Source: Gordonia hankookensis
GTDB lineage: Bacteria; Actinomycetota; Actinomycetes; Mycobacteriales; Mycobacteriaceae
Reading direction: 5' to 3'
Assembly: GCF_014673215.1 (NCBI RefSeq)
Contig: NZ_JACWMS010000002.1
Coordinates: forward strand, 434,001-498,000
DNA: 64,000 nucleotides
The translations under genes and the position numbers were made by a program. Shown piece after piece: positions 44,795-53,227 of this stretch (position 1 is the first letter of the stretch; each line of letters starts with the position of its first letter). The notes below the pieces were generated by a model that searched no databases, was not told the origin of the DNA, and saw only the letters and a program-made list of their open reading frames with translations.

Positions 44795-44826
44795 CACGCT
44801 CGCCCGCGTTCGCCCACATCGACGTG

Positions 44827-45441
44827 TCACGTCGGTGAGCGGTCCGCCCGAGCACCGACGATCCGCGCAGCCATCTCCGCCTGGAAGTCACCGATCTGTT
44901 CAGGAGTCATCGCGCCGGACTCCCGATACCAGCGCGCCACATCGACACCCATCGACAGCAGCAGCGTCGTGGTCGCCTGCGGGTCGTCGACGTCGAAGGC
45001 TCCGCGGGCGATGCCCGTGTCGACGATCGCGCCGACCCGTCGGGCGACCTCCTTGCGCATCACTGCGATGGCTTCACGATGCTCCGCCGAGAGCGAGTCC
45101 AACTCATAGTTGACGACCCTGGACCACACATGATCACGAGCGTGATGAGCGGCCAGCGCACCGATCACGGCCCGCAGACGCGCGGCAGGCGGGTGCGCGG
45201 GATCGTCAGCGGCATCGATCAACTCCAGGAACGAGCGGTGCCCGGCGTCGGAGAGCTCGTAGAGCACCTCCTCCTTGGACCGGAAGTGCACGTACACCGC
45301 TGCCGGACTCATCTGCGCCCCGGTCGCGATGTCGCGGGTGGTCGTCGCGTCGAATCCCTGTGCCGCAAACGCCTCCACCGCGGCTCGCAGCAACCGTGAG
45401 CGCGCCGCGACGGCACGGGGCGGCGGTTCCACGACTGACAT
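44827..45441 (-). CDS. TetR-family transcriptional regulator
   Basis: The 204-residue protein has an N-terminal helix-turn-helix (FDATTTRDIATGAQMSPAAVYVHFRSKEEVLYEL) and a C-terminal domain. The ATG at 45441 is chosen for GGAGG eight bases upstream. It is divergent from two acyl-CoA dehydrogenase genes, with a perfect palindrome in between, so it likely controls them and its own expression in response to an acyl-CoA. Confidence 0.88.
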   Translation of the reverse strand: MSVVEPPPRAVAARSRLLRAAVEAFAAQGFDATTTRDIATGAQMSPAAVYVHFRSKEEVLYELSDAGHRSFLELIDAADDPAHPPAARLRAVIGALAAHHARDHVWSRVVNYELDSLSAEHREAIAVMRKEVARRVGAIVDTGIARGAFDVDDPQATTTLLLSMGVDVARWYRESGAMTPEQIGDFQAEMAARIVGARADRSPT

Positions 45442-45514
45442 GTCGCCGGCCTCCGTTTCCGATGATCCGTTGACATTGACATGGGCCACTGGTCGCGGCA
45501 TAGTGCAGAGTATC

Positions 45515-45532
45515 ACTAAGCAAGCGCTTAGT
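45515..45532. promoter_or_regulatory. 18-bp palindrome, likely TetR operator
   Basis: ACTAAGCAAGCGCTTAGT has perfect 7-base arms (ACTAAGC/GCTTAGT) around AAGC and lies between the TetR gene and the acyl-CoA dehydrogenase gene. Confidence 0.7.
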
Positions 45533-45610
45533 CAGCAGACGCAACGACCGTCACCTTCGCGTTTCCACGTCTGCATCCCACGCCCGCCGACCAGGAGTAA
45601 GACAGAACTC

Positions 45611-46807
45611 ATGCAGCTGAAATTCAGTCCCGAAGAAGAGGCGTTCCGCGATGAGTTGCGGGCGATCTTCGCGAAAGTCCCCGAAGACCTCCGGCGCCGG
45701 TCAGAGGCGGGCAAGCTGAATTACCCTGACGACCTCGTCACCACCACCCGCATCCTGAACGAGCACGGCGTCGCGACGCCGGGTTGGCCGGTCGAGGCGG
45801 GCGGCCGCGACTGGACCCCCATCCAGAGCCACATCTACCGCGAGGAGATGAGCCTGATGCACGTCCCGGACATGCTGCCGTTCAACGTCGGCATGATCGG
45901 TCCGGTCATCGCGCAGTTCGGGTCACCGGAGATGAAGGAACGCTTCCTGGCCAAGACCGCCAACCTCGACATCTGGTGGTGCCAGGGCTTCTCCGAGCCC
46001 GAGGCCGGTTCGGACCTCGCATCACTCAAGACCCGCGCGGTCCGCGACGGCGACCACTACGTCGTCAACGGCCAGAAGACGTGGACCACGCTCGGCCAGT
46101 TCGCCGATTGGATCTTCTGCCTCGTGCGCACCGATCCGGACGTCAAGAAGCAAGCAGGCATCAGCATGCTGCTGTTCCCGATGGACACCCCCGGCGTGGA
46201 GCTCCGCCCGATCCAGCTGATCGACGGCGGATTCGAGGTCAACGAGGTCTTCTTCAACGACGTCCGCGTGCCGGTCGAGAACCTCGTCGGCAAGGAGAAC
46301 GAGGGCTGGACCCAAGCCAAGTTCCTGCTCGGCAACGAGCGCAGCGGCATCGCCCGCATCGGCTACACCAAGACCAAACTGGCCAAGGCGAAAGAACTCG
46401 CGCGCCAGATCACCACCGCGTCCGGCGGCACCCTCTTGGAGGATCCGCTGCTCGCCACCCGTCTGGCCGAGCTGGAGAACGACCTCCTCGCCCTCGAGGT
46501 GACCCAGCTGCGCGTGGCCGCGTCGTCGGCAGACGGCAAGCCGAACCCGGCGTCGTCGCTGCTGAAGCTGCGTGGCAGCCAGTTGCAGCAGGAGGCCATG
46601 GAGCTGCTCGCCGACATCGCCGGCCCCGACTCACTGCCGGTCGCAGGCCTGGATGCGTCCGCCGCCAACGGTACGGCCGACATCGCGTCGCCGGAGTGGG
46701 CGCAGCTGTCCGTACCGACCTACCTCAACTACCGCAAGGTCAGCATCTACGGCGGATCGTCGGAAGTTCAGCGTCAGATCATCGACAAGGCCGTGCTGGG
46801 CCTGTAA
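45611..46807 (+). CDS. acyl-CoA dehydrogenase (FadE type)
   Basis: The 398-residue flavoprotein has WWCQGFSEPEAGSDLASLKTRAV (substrate/FAD segment), GQKTWTTLGQFADWIFCL and the C-terminal SIYGGSSEVQRQIIDKAVLGL. It pairs with the shorter dehydrogenase downstream. Adjacent unequal FadE genes in actinobacteria often form heterotetramers acting on bulky substrates such as steroid side chains or branched acyl-CoAs; that is inference here. Confidence 0.9.
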   Translation: MQLKFSPEEEAFRDELRAIFAKVPEDLRRRSEAGKLNYPDDLVTTTRILNEHGVATPGWPVEAGGRDWTPIQSHIYREEMSLMHVPDMLPFNVGMIGPVIAQFGSPEMKERFLAKTANLDIWWCQGFSEPEAGSDLASLKTRAVRDGDHYVVNGQKTWTTLGQFADWIFCLVRTDPDVKKQAGISMLLFPMDTPGVELRPIQLIDGGFEVNEVFFNDVRVPVENLVGKENEGWTQAKFLLGNERSGIARIGYTKTKLAKAKELARQITTASGGTLLEDPLLATRLAELENDLLALEVTQLRVAASSADGKPNPASSLLKLRGSQLQQEAMELLADIAGPDSLPVAGLDASAANGTADIASPEWAQLSVPTYLNYRKVSIYGGSSEVQRQIIDKAVLGL

Positions 46808-46858
46808 CAGGCCGCCACACAGAACCTTTCACTACACACGAGAACCTGGGTACCTTTC

Positions 46859-47971
46859 ATGGATTTCGCTCTATCTGACGAACAAACGATGCTGCGCGAC
46901 ACCGTCCGCGAGGTGTTGACCCGCAAGTACGACATCGAGACGGTCCGCGCGGTCACCGACACCGAACTCGGCTGGGACAAGGGCGTCTGGAAGTCGTTGG
47001 CCGACATCGGCATCCTCGGCCTCACCTTTCCCGAGGACGACGGCGGTATGGGCGCGGGCCCGGTGGAGTTCACCAGCGTCATGACCGAGGTCGGTCGCGC
47101 ACTGGCCCCCGAGCCGTACCTCGACGCAGTCCTCGTCCCGGGGTCGCTCGTCGCCGCGACCGCCGATGCCGACACTCGCGCCGAAATCCTCGGCGGGCTG
47201 GCGTCGGGTGAGTTGCTGATGGCGTTCGCACACCTCGAACCGGGCGACCGCTGGCCGGGCGCGAAGGTCGCAACCACCGCCGACGACGGCAAGCTCAATG
47301 GCGTCAAAACCCTGGTCGGACATGGTGATTGCGCAGGCAAGCTGGTCGTGTCGGCACGCACCGACGACGGTGTCGGCCTGTTCCTCGTCGACGCGGATGC
47401 CGAGGGCGTCGCACGAACTCCGTATCGCACCCACGACCGCCGTCGGGGCGCGCAGATCGAGTTCACCGATGCCGCAGCGGTTCGCCTGGGCAGCGGCGAC
47501 GCGACCCAGGTGATCGCGGACGCCGAGGTCGGCATCCAGACCGCGTTGTGCGCCGAGGCCGTCGGCGCCATGGAGCGCGCCCTCGACCTCACCGTCGAAT
47601 ACCTGAAGACCCGCAAGCAGTTCGGTGTCACGCTGTCACAGTTCCAGACACTGACCCAGCGCGCCGCGGACATGTACGCCCAGCTGGAGCTGGCACGCAG
47701 CATGAGCCTGTACGCGACGACCGCGTTGTCCGACGGCGTCTGCGACCCGGCCATCGCGTCGCGTGCGAAGCTTCAGATCTGCCGCTCAGGCCGGGTCATC
47801 GGACAGGAGGCGGTGCAGATGCACGGCGGTATCGGGATGACCGCCGAGTACCCGGTCGGCCACTACCTGAGCCGACTGACCGCGATCTCGCACACCCTCG
47901 GCGACGCCGCCGATCACGTGTCGGCGCTGGCACGCTCGGTCGGCGACCACGAGATGGTGATGATCGGCTGA
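46859..47971 (+). CDS. acyl-CoA dehydrogenase (FadE type), second subunit
   Basis: The 370-residue protein starts MDFALSDEQTMLRDTVREVL and has YLKTRKQFGVTLSQFQTLTQRAADM and the tail QMHGGIGMTAEYPVGHYLSRL. The N-terminal FAD-binding segment is weaker than in its neighbour and no YGGSSEVQ-type element is present, so it may work only in complex with the protein from 45611-46807. Confidence 0.87.
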   Translation: MDFALSDEQTMLRDTVREVLTRKYDIETVRAVTDTELGWDKGVWKSLADIGILGLTFPEDDGGMGAGPVEFTSVMTEVGRALAPEPYLDAVLVPGSLVAATADADTRAEILGGLASGELLMAFAHLEPGDRWPGAKVATTADDGKLNGVKTLVGHGDCAGKLVVSARTDDGVGLFLVDADAEGVARTPYRTHDRRRGAQIEFTDAAAVRLGSGDATQVIADAEVGIQTALCAEAVGAMERALDLTVEYLKTRKQFGVTLSQFQTLTQRAADMYAQLELARSMSLYATTALSDGVCDPAIASRAKLQICRSGRVIGQEAVQMHGGIGMTAEYPVGHYLSRLTAISHTLGDAADHVSALARSVGDHEMVMIG

Positions 47972-47991
47972 GTCGGTCGAATTGACCGCGC

Positions 47992-48037
47992 AGGCCCCCA
48001 CCTGGTCCGGGAGTGATCCCGAAGCAGGTGGGGGCCT
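47992..48037 (+). terminator. hairpin terminator after the FadE pair
   Basis: AGGCCCCCACCTG (47992-48004) pairs perfectly with CAGGTGGGGGCCT (48025-48037). It lies 21 bases beyond the stop codon and before the convergent monooxygenase gene. Confidence 0.87.
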
Positions 48038-48076
48038 CGGCGTTTCCCGGCAGTCTCATCACTCGTCGCCGCGGCG

Positions 48077-48116
48077 CTACAGCCAGGCCTCGGCGGCTAC
48101 CGCCAGGCCTCGGCGA
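48077..48116. repeat. 20-bp tandem duplication at the end of the monooxygenase gene
   Basis: 48077-48096 and 48097-48116 are near-identical (CTACAGCCAGGCCTCGGCGG and CTACCGCCAGGCCTCGGCGA). The second holds the last codons and stop of the minus-strand gene; the first repeats them beyond the stop. Confidence 0.75.
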
Positions 48117-49227
48117 GGAGCTGGTGCGATCGCTTCCGGGCCTCGAAATCGTGTGTGACGCTGGTGATCACCAACTCGTCGGCACCGGTGGCTCGCACCA
48201 GGGCCTCGAGGCCGCCGACGACCGTCTCCGGCGCGCCGACGAACTGGGTACGGGTCCGATCCGCGACGACGCGGAGCTGCTGAGCGGTCAGCGGTGGCGC
48301 CGTGGCGGGGTCGAGGTAGTCCGTCGCGCCGTGACCGCTACGGATGTCGTACACCCAGTGACCGTAGGTCGAGGCCAGCTGCGCCGCGGTCTCGTCGTCG
48401 TCGGCGACGACCACATCCGCCGACACGACGACGTAGGGTTCGGTCAGCCGAGCCGATGGCCGGAACGCGGCACGATAGGCCTCCACGGCCTCCAGCACAC
48501 TGGCCGGGCTCACGTGGTAGTTGGCCACGAACGGCAATCCGGACGCACCCGCGACCGCCGCGCTCTGCCCCTTGCTGCTGCCGAAGATCCAGACCTGGAG
48601 GTCGGCATCCTCACCCGGGACGGCACGGACCTCGAGGTCGTCGATGCGAAAGCGCCCGCCCAGCAAGGCAAGCACGTCGTCGACGGCGTCGGCGAAATCC
48701 GGCTGCCGCGCACCCTCGAACGCGAGCGCACTGCTCATCGTCGCCAGCCGCGGCGACGACAGGAGTTGCTCGATCGGAAACGGTTCCGGGATCAGCAGTC
48801 CGTCGACCCATCGTTCCGGCTGCGGTTCGGTGACGCGTCGGCCCGCGGCGACGGCCGACAGGGCCTCGGTGCGCCGCTGCCCCGACCGCCCAAGCCCGAG
48901 GTCGAGCCGCCCCGGGTGGAGAGCATCGATCGTGCCGAACGCCTCGACCACCGACGCCGCGGTGTGGTGACCGATCTGGACTGCAGCACTGCCTACCCGG
49001 ATGTGATCGGTCGCGGCCGCGACCAGCGCGATGAGGGTCGTCGTGGATGAGCTGGCCACGGAGACGAAATGGTGTTCGGCCAGCCAGTACCGCCGGTACC
49101 CCAACTGTTCGACGTGGCGGGCGAGTTCGATGCTGCGCCGGATCGCGTCGGTGGCGCGACTGCCCTCGGTGATCGGCGCGAGGTCGAGGACCGACAGCGG
49201 AACACGCGAGGCACGCACGGTCACCAT
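48097..49227 (-). CDS. LLM-class flavin-dependent monooxygenase
   Basis: The 376-residue luciferase-like enzyme has SVLDLAPITEGSRATDAIRR near the N-terminus, YRRYWLAEHHFVSVASSS, and the LALLGGRFRIDDLEV and VWIFGSSKGQSAAVAG segments. It resembles alkanal monooxygenase-like proteins. Its ATG (49225-49227) overlaps the stop codon of a short upstream ORF (ATGGTGA), with GGGGAGG only one base before it; a GTG three codons on is better spaced and may be the true start. Context suggests sulfur or organic nitrogen scavenging. Confidence 0.85.
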   Translation of the reverse strand: MVTVRASRVPLSVLDLAPITEGSRATDAIRRSIELARHVEQLGYRRYWLAEHHFVSVASSSTTTLIALVAAATDHIRVGSAAVQIGHHTAASVVEAFGTIDALHPGRLDLGLGRSGQRRTEALSAVAAGRRVTEPQPERWVDGLLIPEPFPIEQLLSSPRLATMSSALAFEGARQPDFADAVDDVLALLGGRFRIDDLEVRAVPGEDADLQVWIFGSSKGQSAAVAGASGLPFVANYHVSPASVLEAVEAYRAAFRPSARLTEPYVVVSADVVVADDDETAAQLASTYGHWVYDIRSGHGATDYLDPATAPPLTAQQLRVVADRTRTQFVGAPETVVGGLEALVRATGADELVITSVTHDFEARKRSHQLLAEAWR

Positions 49228-49376
49228 GCCTCCCCGTGCGCCGGGATGACAGCACCACACGAACAGTCCGGTCCGGCACACAACGCGGTGGCATGCGCGG
49301 CCTCGGGTGCGAGCCCTGAGACCGCTCGGAGCAGATAGTTGTGCTGGGAGACCAGCACCCGGGTCAGCCACGACAT
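49221..49376 (-). CDS. short cysteine-containing ORF, possible leader peptide
   Basis: This 51-codon ORF has AGGGAG eight bases before its ATG. It reads MSWLTRVLVSQHNYLLRAVS and further on LCAGPDCSCG, with three cysteines in eight residues, and its stop codon overlaps the ATG of the monooxygenase gene. The HxxLLRxxS core resembles actinobacterial sulfur-metabolism leader peptides as I remember them. Coupled cysteine-containing upstream ORFs are known to sense cysteine in mycobacteria. Function inferred. Confidence 0.5.
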   Translation of the reverse strand: MSWLTRVLVSQHNYLLRAVSGLAPEAAHATALCAGPDCSCGAVIPAHGEAW

Positions 49377-49560
49377 GGCCACACTCCCTGGGTTCCTCGG
49401 CGTGAGATCGATGGCGATCACCCAGTAAGCCGCACCACGAGAGTCTTGGCGAGACTTGCACTCACACTGATCGAGACCCTCCGGATCCGGTTGCCCGGGC
49501 GCCGTCGCGACGTTGTCCTCGATGACCACGCGACGTACCACCGATACGGGAAGTGCCCTC

Positions 49561-50766
49561 ATGACCACTCTCGGAACACATCTGGCCATCGCCCTCACCG
49601 GTGCCGGCTGGCATCCGCTCGCCTGGAGAGAACCGGACGCATGCCCTGATGACCTGCTCACGGCGGACTATTGGACCGACCTCGTCGGCGAAGCGGATCG
49701 GGCCGGGATCGACCTGGTGACGATCGCCGACCGCTTTCGCCTGCGGCCACCGACGACCGACGACCTGGACCGGCCGGCCGCCGAACTCGCCGCCGGACGA
49801 CTCGATTCCGTGCTGGTGGCCGCACGCGTCGCATCGACGACGTCGCGGGTCGGCCTGGTACCGACCGTGGTCGCGACGCACACCGAGCCGTTCCATGCCG
49901 CAAAGGCCATCGCCACCCTCGACTACGTCGGTCGTGCACGTGCGGGTGTCCTCGTCGAGGTGGCCGACACCGACCCGGACGCGCGGCTGTTCGGCAGGCG
50001 GACGCTGCCGGCCGAGTCTGCCGAACGGCAACGCGAATTGTTCTCCGAGTCAACGGAATATGTCGAGGTTCTGCGCCACCTGTGGGACTCCTGGGAAGAT
50101 GGCGCCGAGATCCGGGACGTGTCGACCGGACGGTTCGTCGACCGGAGGAAGCTGCATCACATCGACTTCGAGGGACGCTTCTTCTCGGTCCGGGGACCGT
50201 CGATCACCCCGCGGCCGCCGCAGGGTCAACCCGTCATCGCCGCAACGACCGCAGCGGGCGCGGCCGCCGTCGACTTCGTGGGCGCGTCCGCCGACATCGG
50301 GTTCGTCGCCGCCCACGATCGTCCGTCCGCGACCCGTGCCGTGGCCGCCGTCCGGGACGCGCAGTCGCGCGCTGGACGCGAGGACGAGCAGGTCCACGTG
50401 TTGGCCGACCTTCTCGTCCACCTCGACGATCGCGACCGGACCGCCGAGGCCCGCCGCAATCGGCTCGACGACGTGCTGGGCACGCCGTACACCGGTGGGG
50501 TGCCGGTCTTCTCGGGCACCGCTGCCGACCTCGCCGACCACATCGCCGATCTCACCGGCTCCGGGATCACCGGCGTCCGACTGCGGCCGGCGACGGTTCC
50601 ACACGACCTGCTGCAGATCACCACGAACCTGGTGCCGGAACTCCGACGACGTGGACTGATCCGCGACGCCGACGCACCGAGTCTGCGCGAACGGCTCGGC
50701 CTCACGCGCCCGGCCAACCGGTTCACCCTGACCACTGCGACGACGACAGGAGCGGGACGTCGATGA
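49561..50766 (+). CDS. LLM-class flavin-dependent monooxygenase
   Basis: The 401-residue enzyme has the NtaA/SnaA/DszA-like features GRARAGVLVEVADTDPDARL, VEVLRHLWDSWEDGAEIRDV and FSVRGPSITPRPPQGQPVIA. It overlaps the next monooxygenase gene by four bases. The ATG at 49561 is preferred to in-frame ATG 49522 because the family fold begins right after it. Substrate unknown; N- or S-containing organics are typical. Confidence 0.82.
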   Translation: MTTLGTHLAIALTGAGWHPLAWREPDACPDDLLTADYWTDLVGEADRAGIDLVTIADRFRLRPPTTDDLDRPAAELAAGRLDSVLVAARVASTTSRVGLVPTVVATHTEPFHAAKAIATLDYVGRARAGVLVEVADTDPDARLFGRRTLPAESAERQRELFSESTEYVEVLRHLWDSWEDGAEIRDVSTGRFVDRRKLHHIDFEGRFFSVRGPSITPRPPQGQPVIAATTAAGAAAVDFVGASADIGFVAAHDRPSATRAVAAVRDAQSRAGREDEQVHVLADLLVHLDDRDRTAEARRNRLDDVLGTPYTGGVPVFSGTAADLADHIADLTGSGITGVRLRPATVPHDLLQITTNLVPELRRRGLIRDADAPSLRERLGLTRPANRFTLTTATTTGAGRR

Positions 50767-52127
50767 CGAAACAGGTCCACCTCGCCGCGCACTTCCCCGG
50801 CGTCAACAACACCACGGTGTGGAGCGATCCGAACTCCGGCAGCCACATCGAGTTCGATTCGTTCACCCGTTTCGCCCAGACCGCCGAGCGCGGGCTGTTC
50901 GATTTCCTCTTCCTCGCCGAGGGGCTGCGTCTACGCGAACAGCACGGGGAGATCTACGACCTCGACGTCGTCGGGCGGCCGGACACGTTCACCGTCCTCG
51001 CCGCACTGGCGGCCGTCACCGAGCACCTCGGTCTGGCAGGCACCATCAACTCCACGTTCAACGAACCATTCGAGGTGGCACGGCAATTCGCGACACTCGA
51101 CCACCTCTCGGACGGTCGCGCCGCGTGGAACGTGGTGACGTCGTGGGACGAGTTCACCGGACAGAACTTCCGGCGGGGCGGGTTTCTCCCCCAGGACCAG
51201 CGCTACCGGCGCGCCCGCCAATTCCTCGAGACCGCCATCGAATTGTGGGACTCGTGGCTCGACGACGACGTGTCGGCCGACAAGGTGACCGGCCGATTCC
51301 TGCGTCGCGACGACGCAGGCGCATTCGACCACGTCGACGATCAGTTCGCGATCTCCGGGCACTTCTCGGTGCCCCGGAGTCCGCAGGGACGCCCGGTGAT
51401 CTTCCAGGCCGGCGACTCCGAGGAGGGCCGCGAGTTCGCGGCGGCCCGCGCCGACGCCATCTTCTCGCGCCACTCCGACCGCGACGCCGGTCGGGCGTTC
51501 TACGCCGACGTCAAAGGACGCCTCCCATCGCATGGCCGCCGTCGGGAGGACTTGCTGATCCTCCCGGCAGCAACCTTTGTCCTCGGCGACACCGACGCCG
51601 AGGCCGCGGACATCGCCCATGAGGTCCGCCTCGCACAGGTGAGCGGGCAGACCGCGATCGCGTTCCTCGAACAGCTGTGGAACCGCGACCTCTCCGACCA
51701 CGACCCGGACGGACCGCTTCCCGAGGTCGACCCGATTCCCGGCGAGAACACGGTCGCCAAGGGCAGGGCCAGTGTTCGGATCCACCGCGATCCCCGTGAC
51801 GTGGCCGCGCAGTGGCGGCACATCGCCGCCGCCGGGAACCTGACCACCCGCGAACTCATCATCGAGGTCACCGGCAGGCAGTCGTTCGTCGGATCGGCAG
51901 AGACCGTGGCGCGCGAGATCGATGATCTGGTCCAGGCGGACGCGAGTGACGGTTTCATCCTGGTCCCGCACATCACCCCGGGTGGCCTCGACCGCTTCGT
52001 CGACGAGGTGGTGCCGTATCTCCAGGAGTTCGGCGTCTACCGCACCGAATACGAAGGTCGCACCCTGCGGGAGAACCTGGGACTCGGCGCGCGCCGTCGG
52101 TCAAACACCCCGGTCCGACTCGCCTGA
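50763..52127 (+). CDS. NtaA/DmoA/DszA-family FMN-dependent monooxygenase
   Basis: The 454-residue enzyme starts MTKQVHLAAHFPGVNNTTVW and has AATEHLG-type VTEHLGLAGTINSTFNEPF, then ARQFATLDHLSDGRAAWNVV, SFDEFTGQNF-like SWDEFTGQNF and RSPQGRPVIFQAGDSEEGREF, matching two-component flavin monooxygenases of the nitrilotriacetate/dibenzothiophene-sulfone group in layout and length. No flavin reductase is adjacent. The dibenzothiophene role itself is not supported: this family is large in actinobacteria. It probably works in the same pathway as the coupled gene upstream. Confidence 0.87.
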   Translation: MTKQVHLAAHFPGVNNTTVWSDPNSGSHIEFDSFTRFAQTAERGLFDFLFLAEGLRLREQHGEIYDLDVVGRPDTFTVLAALAAVTEHLGLAGTINSTFNEPFEVARQFATLDHLSDGRAAWNVVTSWDEFTGQNFRRGGFLPQDQRYRRARQFLETAIELWDSWLDDDVSADKVTGRFLRRDDAGAFDHVDDQFAISGHFSVPRSPQGRPVIFQAGDSEEGREFAAARADAIFSRHSDRDAGRAFYADVKGRLPSHGRRREDLLILPAATFVLGDTDAEAADIAHEVRLAQVSGQTAIAFLEQLWNRDLSDHDPDGPLPEVDPIPGENTVAKGRASVRIHRDPRDVAAQWRHIAAAGNLTTRELIIEVTGRQSFVGSAETVAREIDDLVQADASDGFILVPHITPGGLDRFVDEVVPYLQEFGVYRTEYEGRTLRENLGLGARRRSNTPVRLA

Positions 52128-52189
52128 TCGCTACTGTTCTCCTACAGCACACGACACCTGGCGGCAGGTGATCAGGGACGGGAGCGACG

Positions 52190-52618
52190 ATGGATCCACT
52201 GCGCGACAATCTCGGATCCGCCGCCGCGTACAGCATCGTCGGGATCGCGGTCCTCGTCCTCGGGTTCGCGGCCCTCGATCTCGTCACGCCCGGCCGTCTG
52301 CGCAACCTGATCTGGCTCGATCACAACCGGAACGCGGTGATGCTGGCGACCGCACAGGTGATCGGGTTGTCCATCGTCATGGTCGCCGGGGTGCGCGACT
52401 CGGTGACGCTCGAACTGTGGCGCGGCGTGCTGTACACGGCCGCGTACACGGTGCTGGCCATCGCGGTGATGATGTGGTCGTTCGTGCTGATCGACTGGCT
52501 GACCCCGGGAAAGCTCGGCACCCTGCTGCTCGACGACGACGAGCATCCGGCCGGCTGGATCTGCGGTGCCGTGTTCGTCGGGGTCGGCGCCGTGATCGGC
52601 GCCGCGCTGAGTTTCTGA
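52190..52618 (+). CDS. DUF350 small membrane protein
   Basis: The 142-residue protein has four helices and the twin motifs LVTPGRLRNLIWLDHNRNAV and LTPGKLGTLLLDDDEHPAGW, close to the DUF350 protein at 30915-31340. Here it is alone rather than in the aminopropyltransferase operon. Function unknown. Confidence 0.85.
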   Translation: MDPLRDNLGSAAAYSIVGIAVLVLGFAALDLVTPGRLRNLIWLDHNRNAVMLATAQVIGLSIVMVAGVRDSVTLELWRGVLYTAAYTVLAIAVMMWSFVLIDWLTPGKLGTLLLDDDEHPAGWICGAVFVGVGAVIGAALSF

Positions 52619-52683
52619 CGGGCGAGGCCGGCGTGCCGAGACCGCGCGGCCGCCCGTTTCCGATCGACGAGGTTCGTCGGCTA

Positions 52684-52712
52684 TTGACGGTTGCTCAATA
52701 AGCTCTTAGGGT
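52684..52712 (+). promoter_or_regulatory. SigA-type promoter for the SRPBCC gene
   Basis: TTGACG (52684-52689) and TAGGGT (52707-52712) are 17 bases apart, 36 bases before the next start codon. Confidence 0.55.
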
Positions 52713-52748
52713 CATCGCTGACTGGTCGACGACACCGAGGGGAACACC

Positions 52749-53222
52749 ATGGCCGCGCCGCTGATCGAGGAATCCATCGACATCAACGCCTCCGCAGAGG
52801 ACGTATGGGCGGTGATCTCCGATCTCAAGCGCATGGGCGAGTGGAGCCCGCAGTGCAAGAAGATGATCATCCGGGGCGGAACCGTCGGATTGGGCACGCG
52901 GTCGTTCAACATCAATCGTCGTGGCCCGCTGGTGTGGCCGACGACGGCGAAGGTCGTCCGCTTCTCCCCCGCCAAGGAACTGGCGTTCCGCGTGGCCGAG
53001 AACCGCACGGTGTGGAGTTACACCATCGAGCCGTCCGGTGCGGGCGTTCGCCTGACCGAGAAGCGTGAGGTCGGCAACGGCACCACCAAGGTGTCGTCGT
53101 TCCTGGTCGACAAGATGATGGGCGGCACAACCAACTTCGAGGCAGAACTCAAGCTGGGCATGGCCGAGACCCTCGAGAAGATCAAGCGGACCGCGGAGTC
53201 GTCGGCGACTCGGGCGGCCTGA
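52749..53222 (+). CDS. SRPBCC family protein
   Basis: The 157-residue protein has a START-like layout: strand-helix opening IEESIDINASAEDVWAVISDLKRMGEWSPQ, central strands and a C-terminal helix (GMAETLEKIKRTAES). Mycobacterial genomes carry many such small hydrophobic-ligand proteins; no specific function is assigned. GAGGGG precedes the ATG. It ends five bases before a repeat array. Confidence 0.8.
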   Translation: MAAPLIEESIDINASAEDVWAVISDLKRMGEWSPQCKKMIIRGGTVGLGTRSFNINRRGPLVWPTTAKVVRFSPAKELAFRVAENRTVWSYTIEPSGAGVRLTEKREVGNGTTKVSSFLVDKMMGGTTNFEAELKLGMAETLEKIKRTAESSATRAA

Positions 53223-53227
53223 CGGGG

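Noticed and set aside
44820..44834. CGACGTG/CACGTCG inverted repeat as terminator
   Set aside because: Stem is short, there is no U-run, and it overlaps the end of the TetR gene; not strong enough to list.
50763..52127. Dibenzothiophene-sulfone monooxygenase (dszA) call
   Set aside because: Length and layout fit, but the family is broad and no dszB- or dszC-like gene is adjacent.
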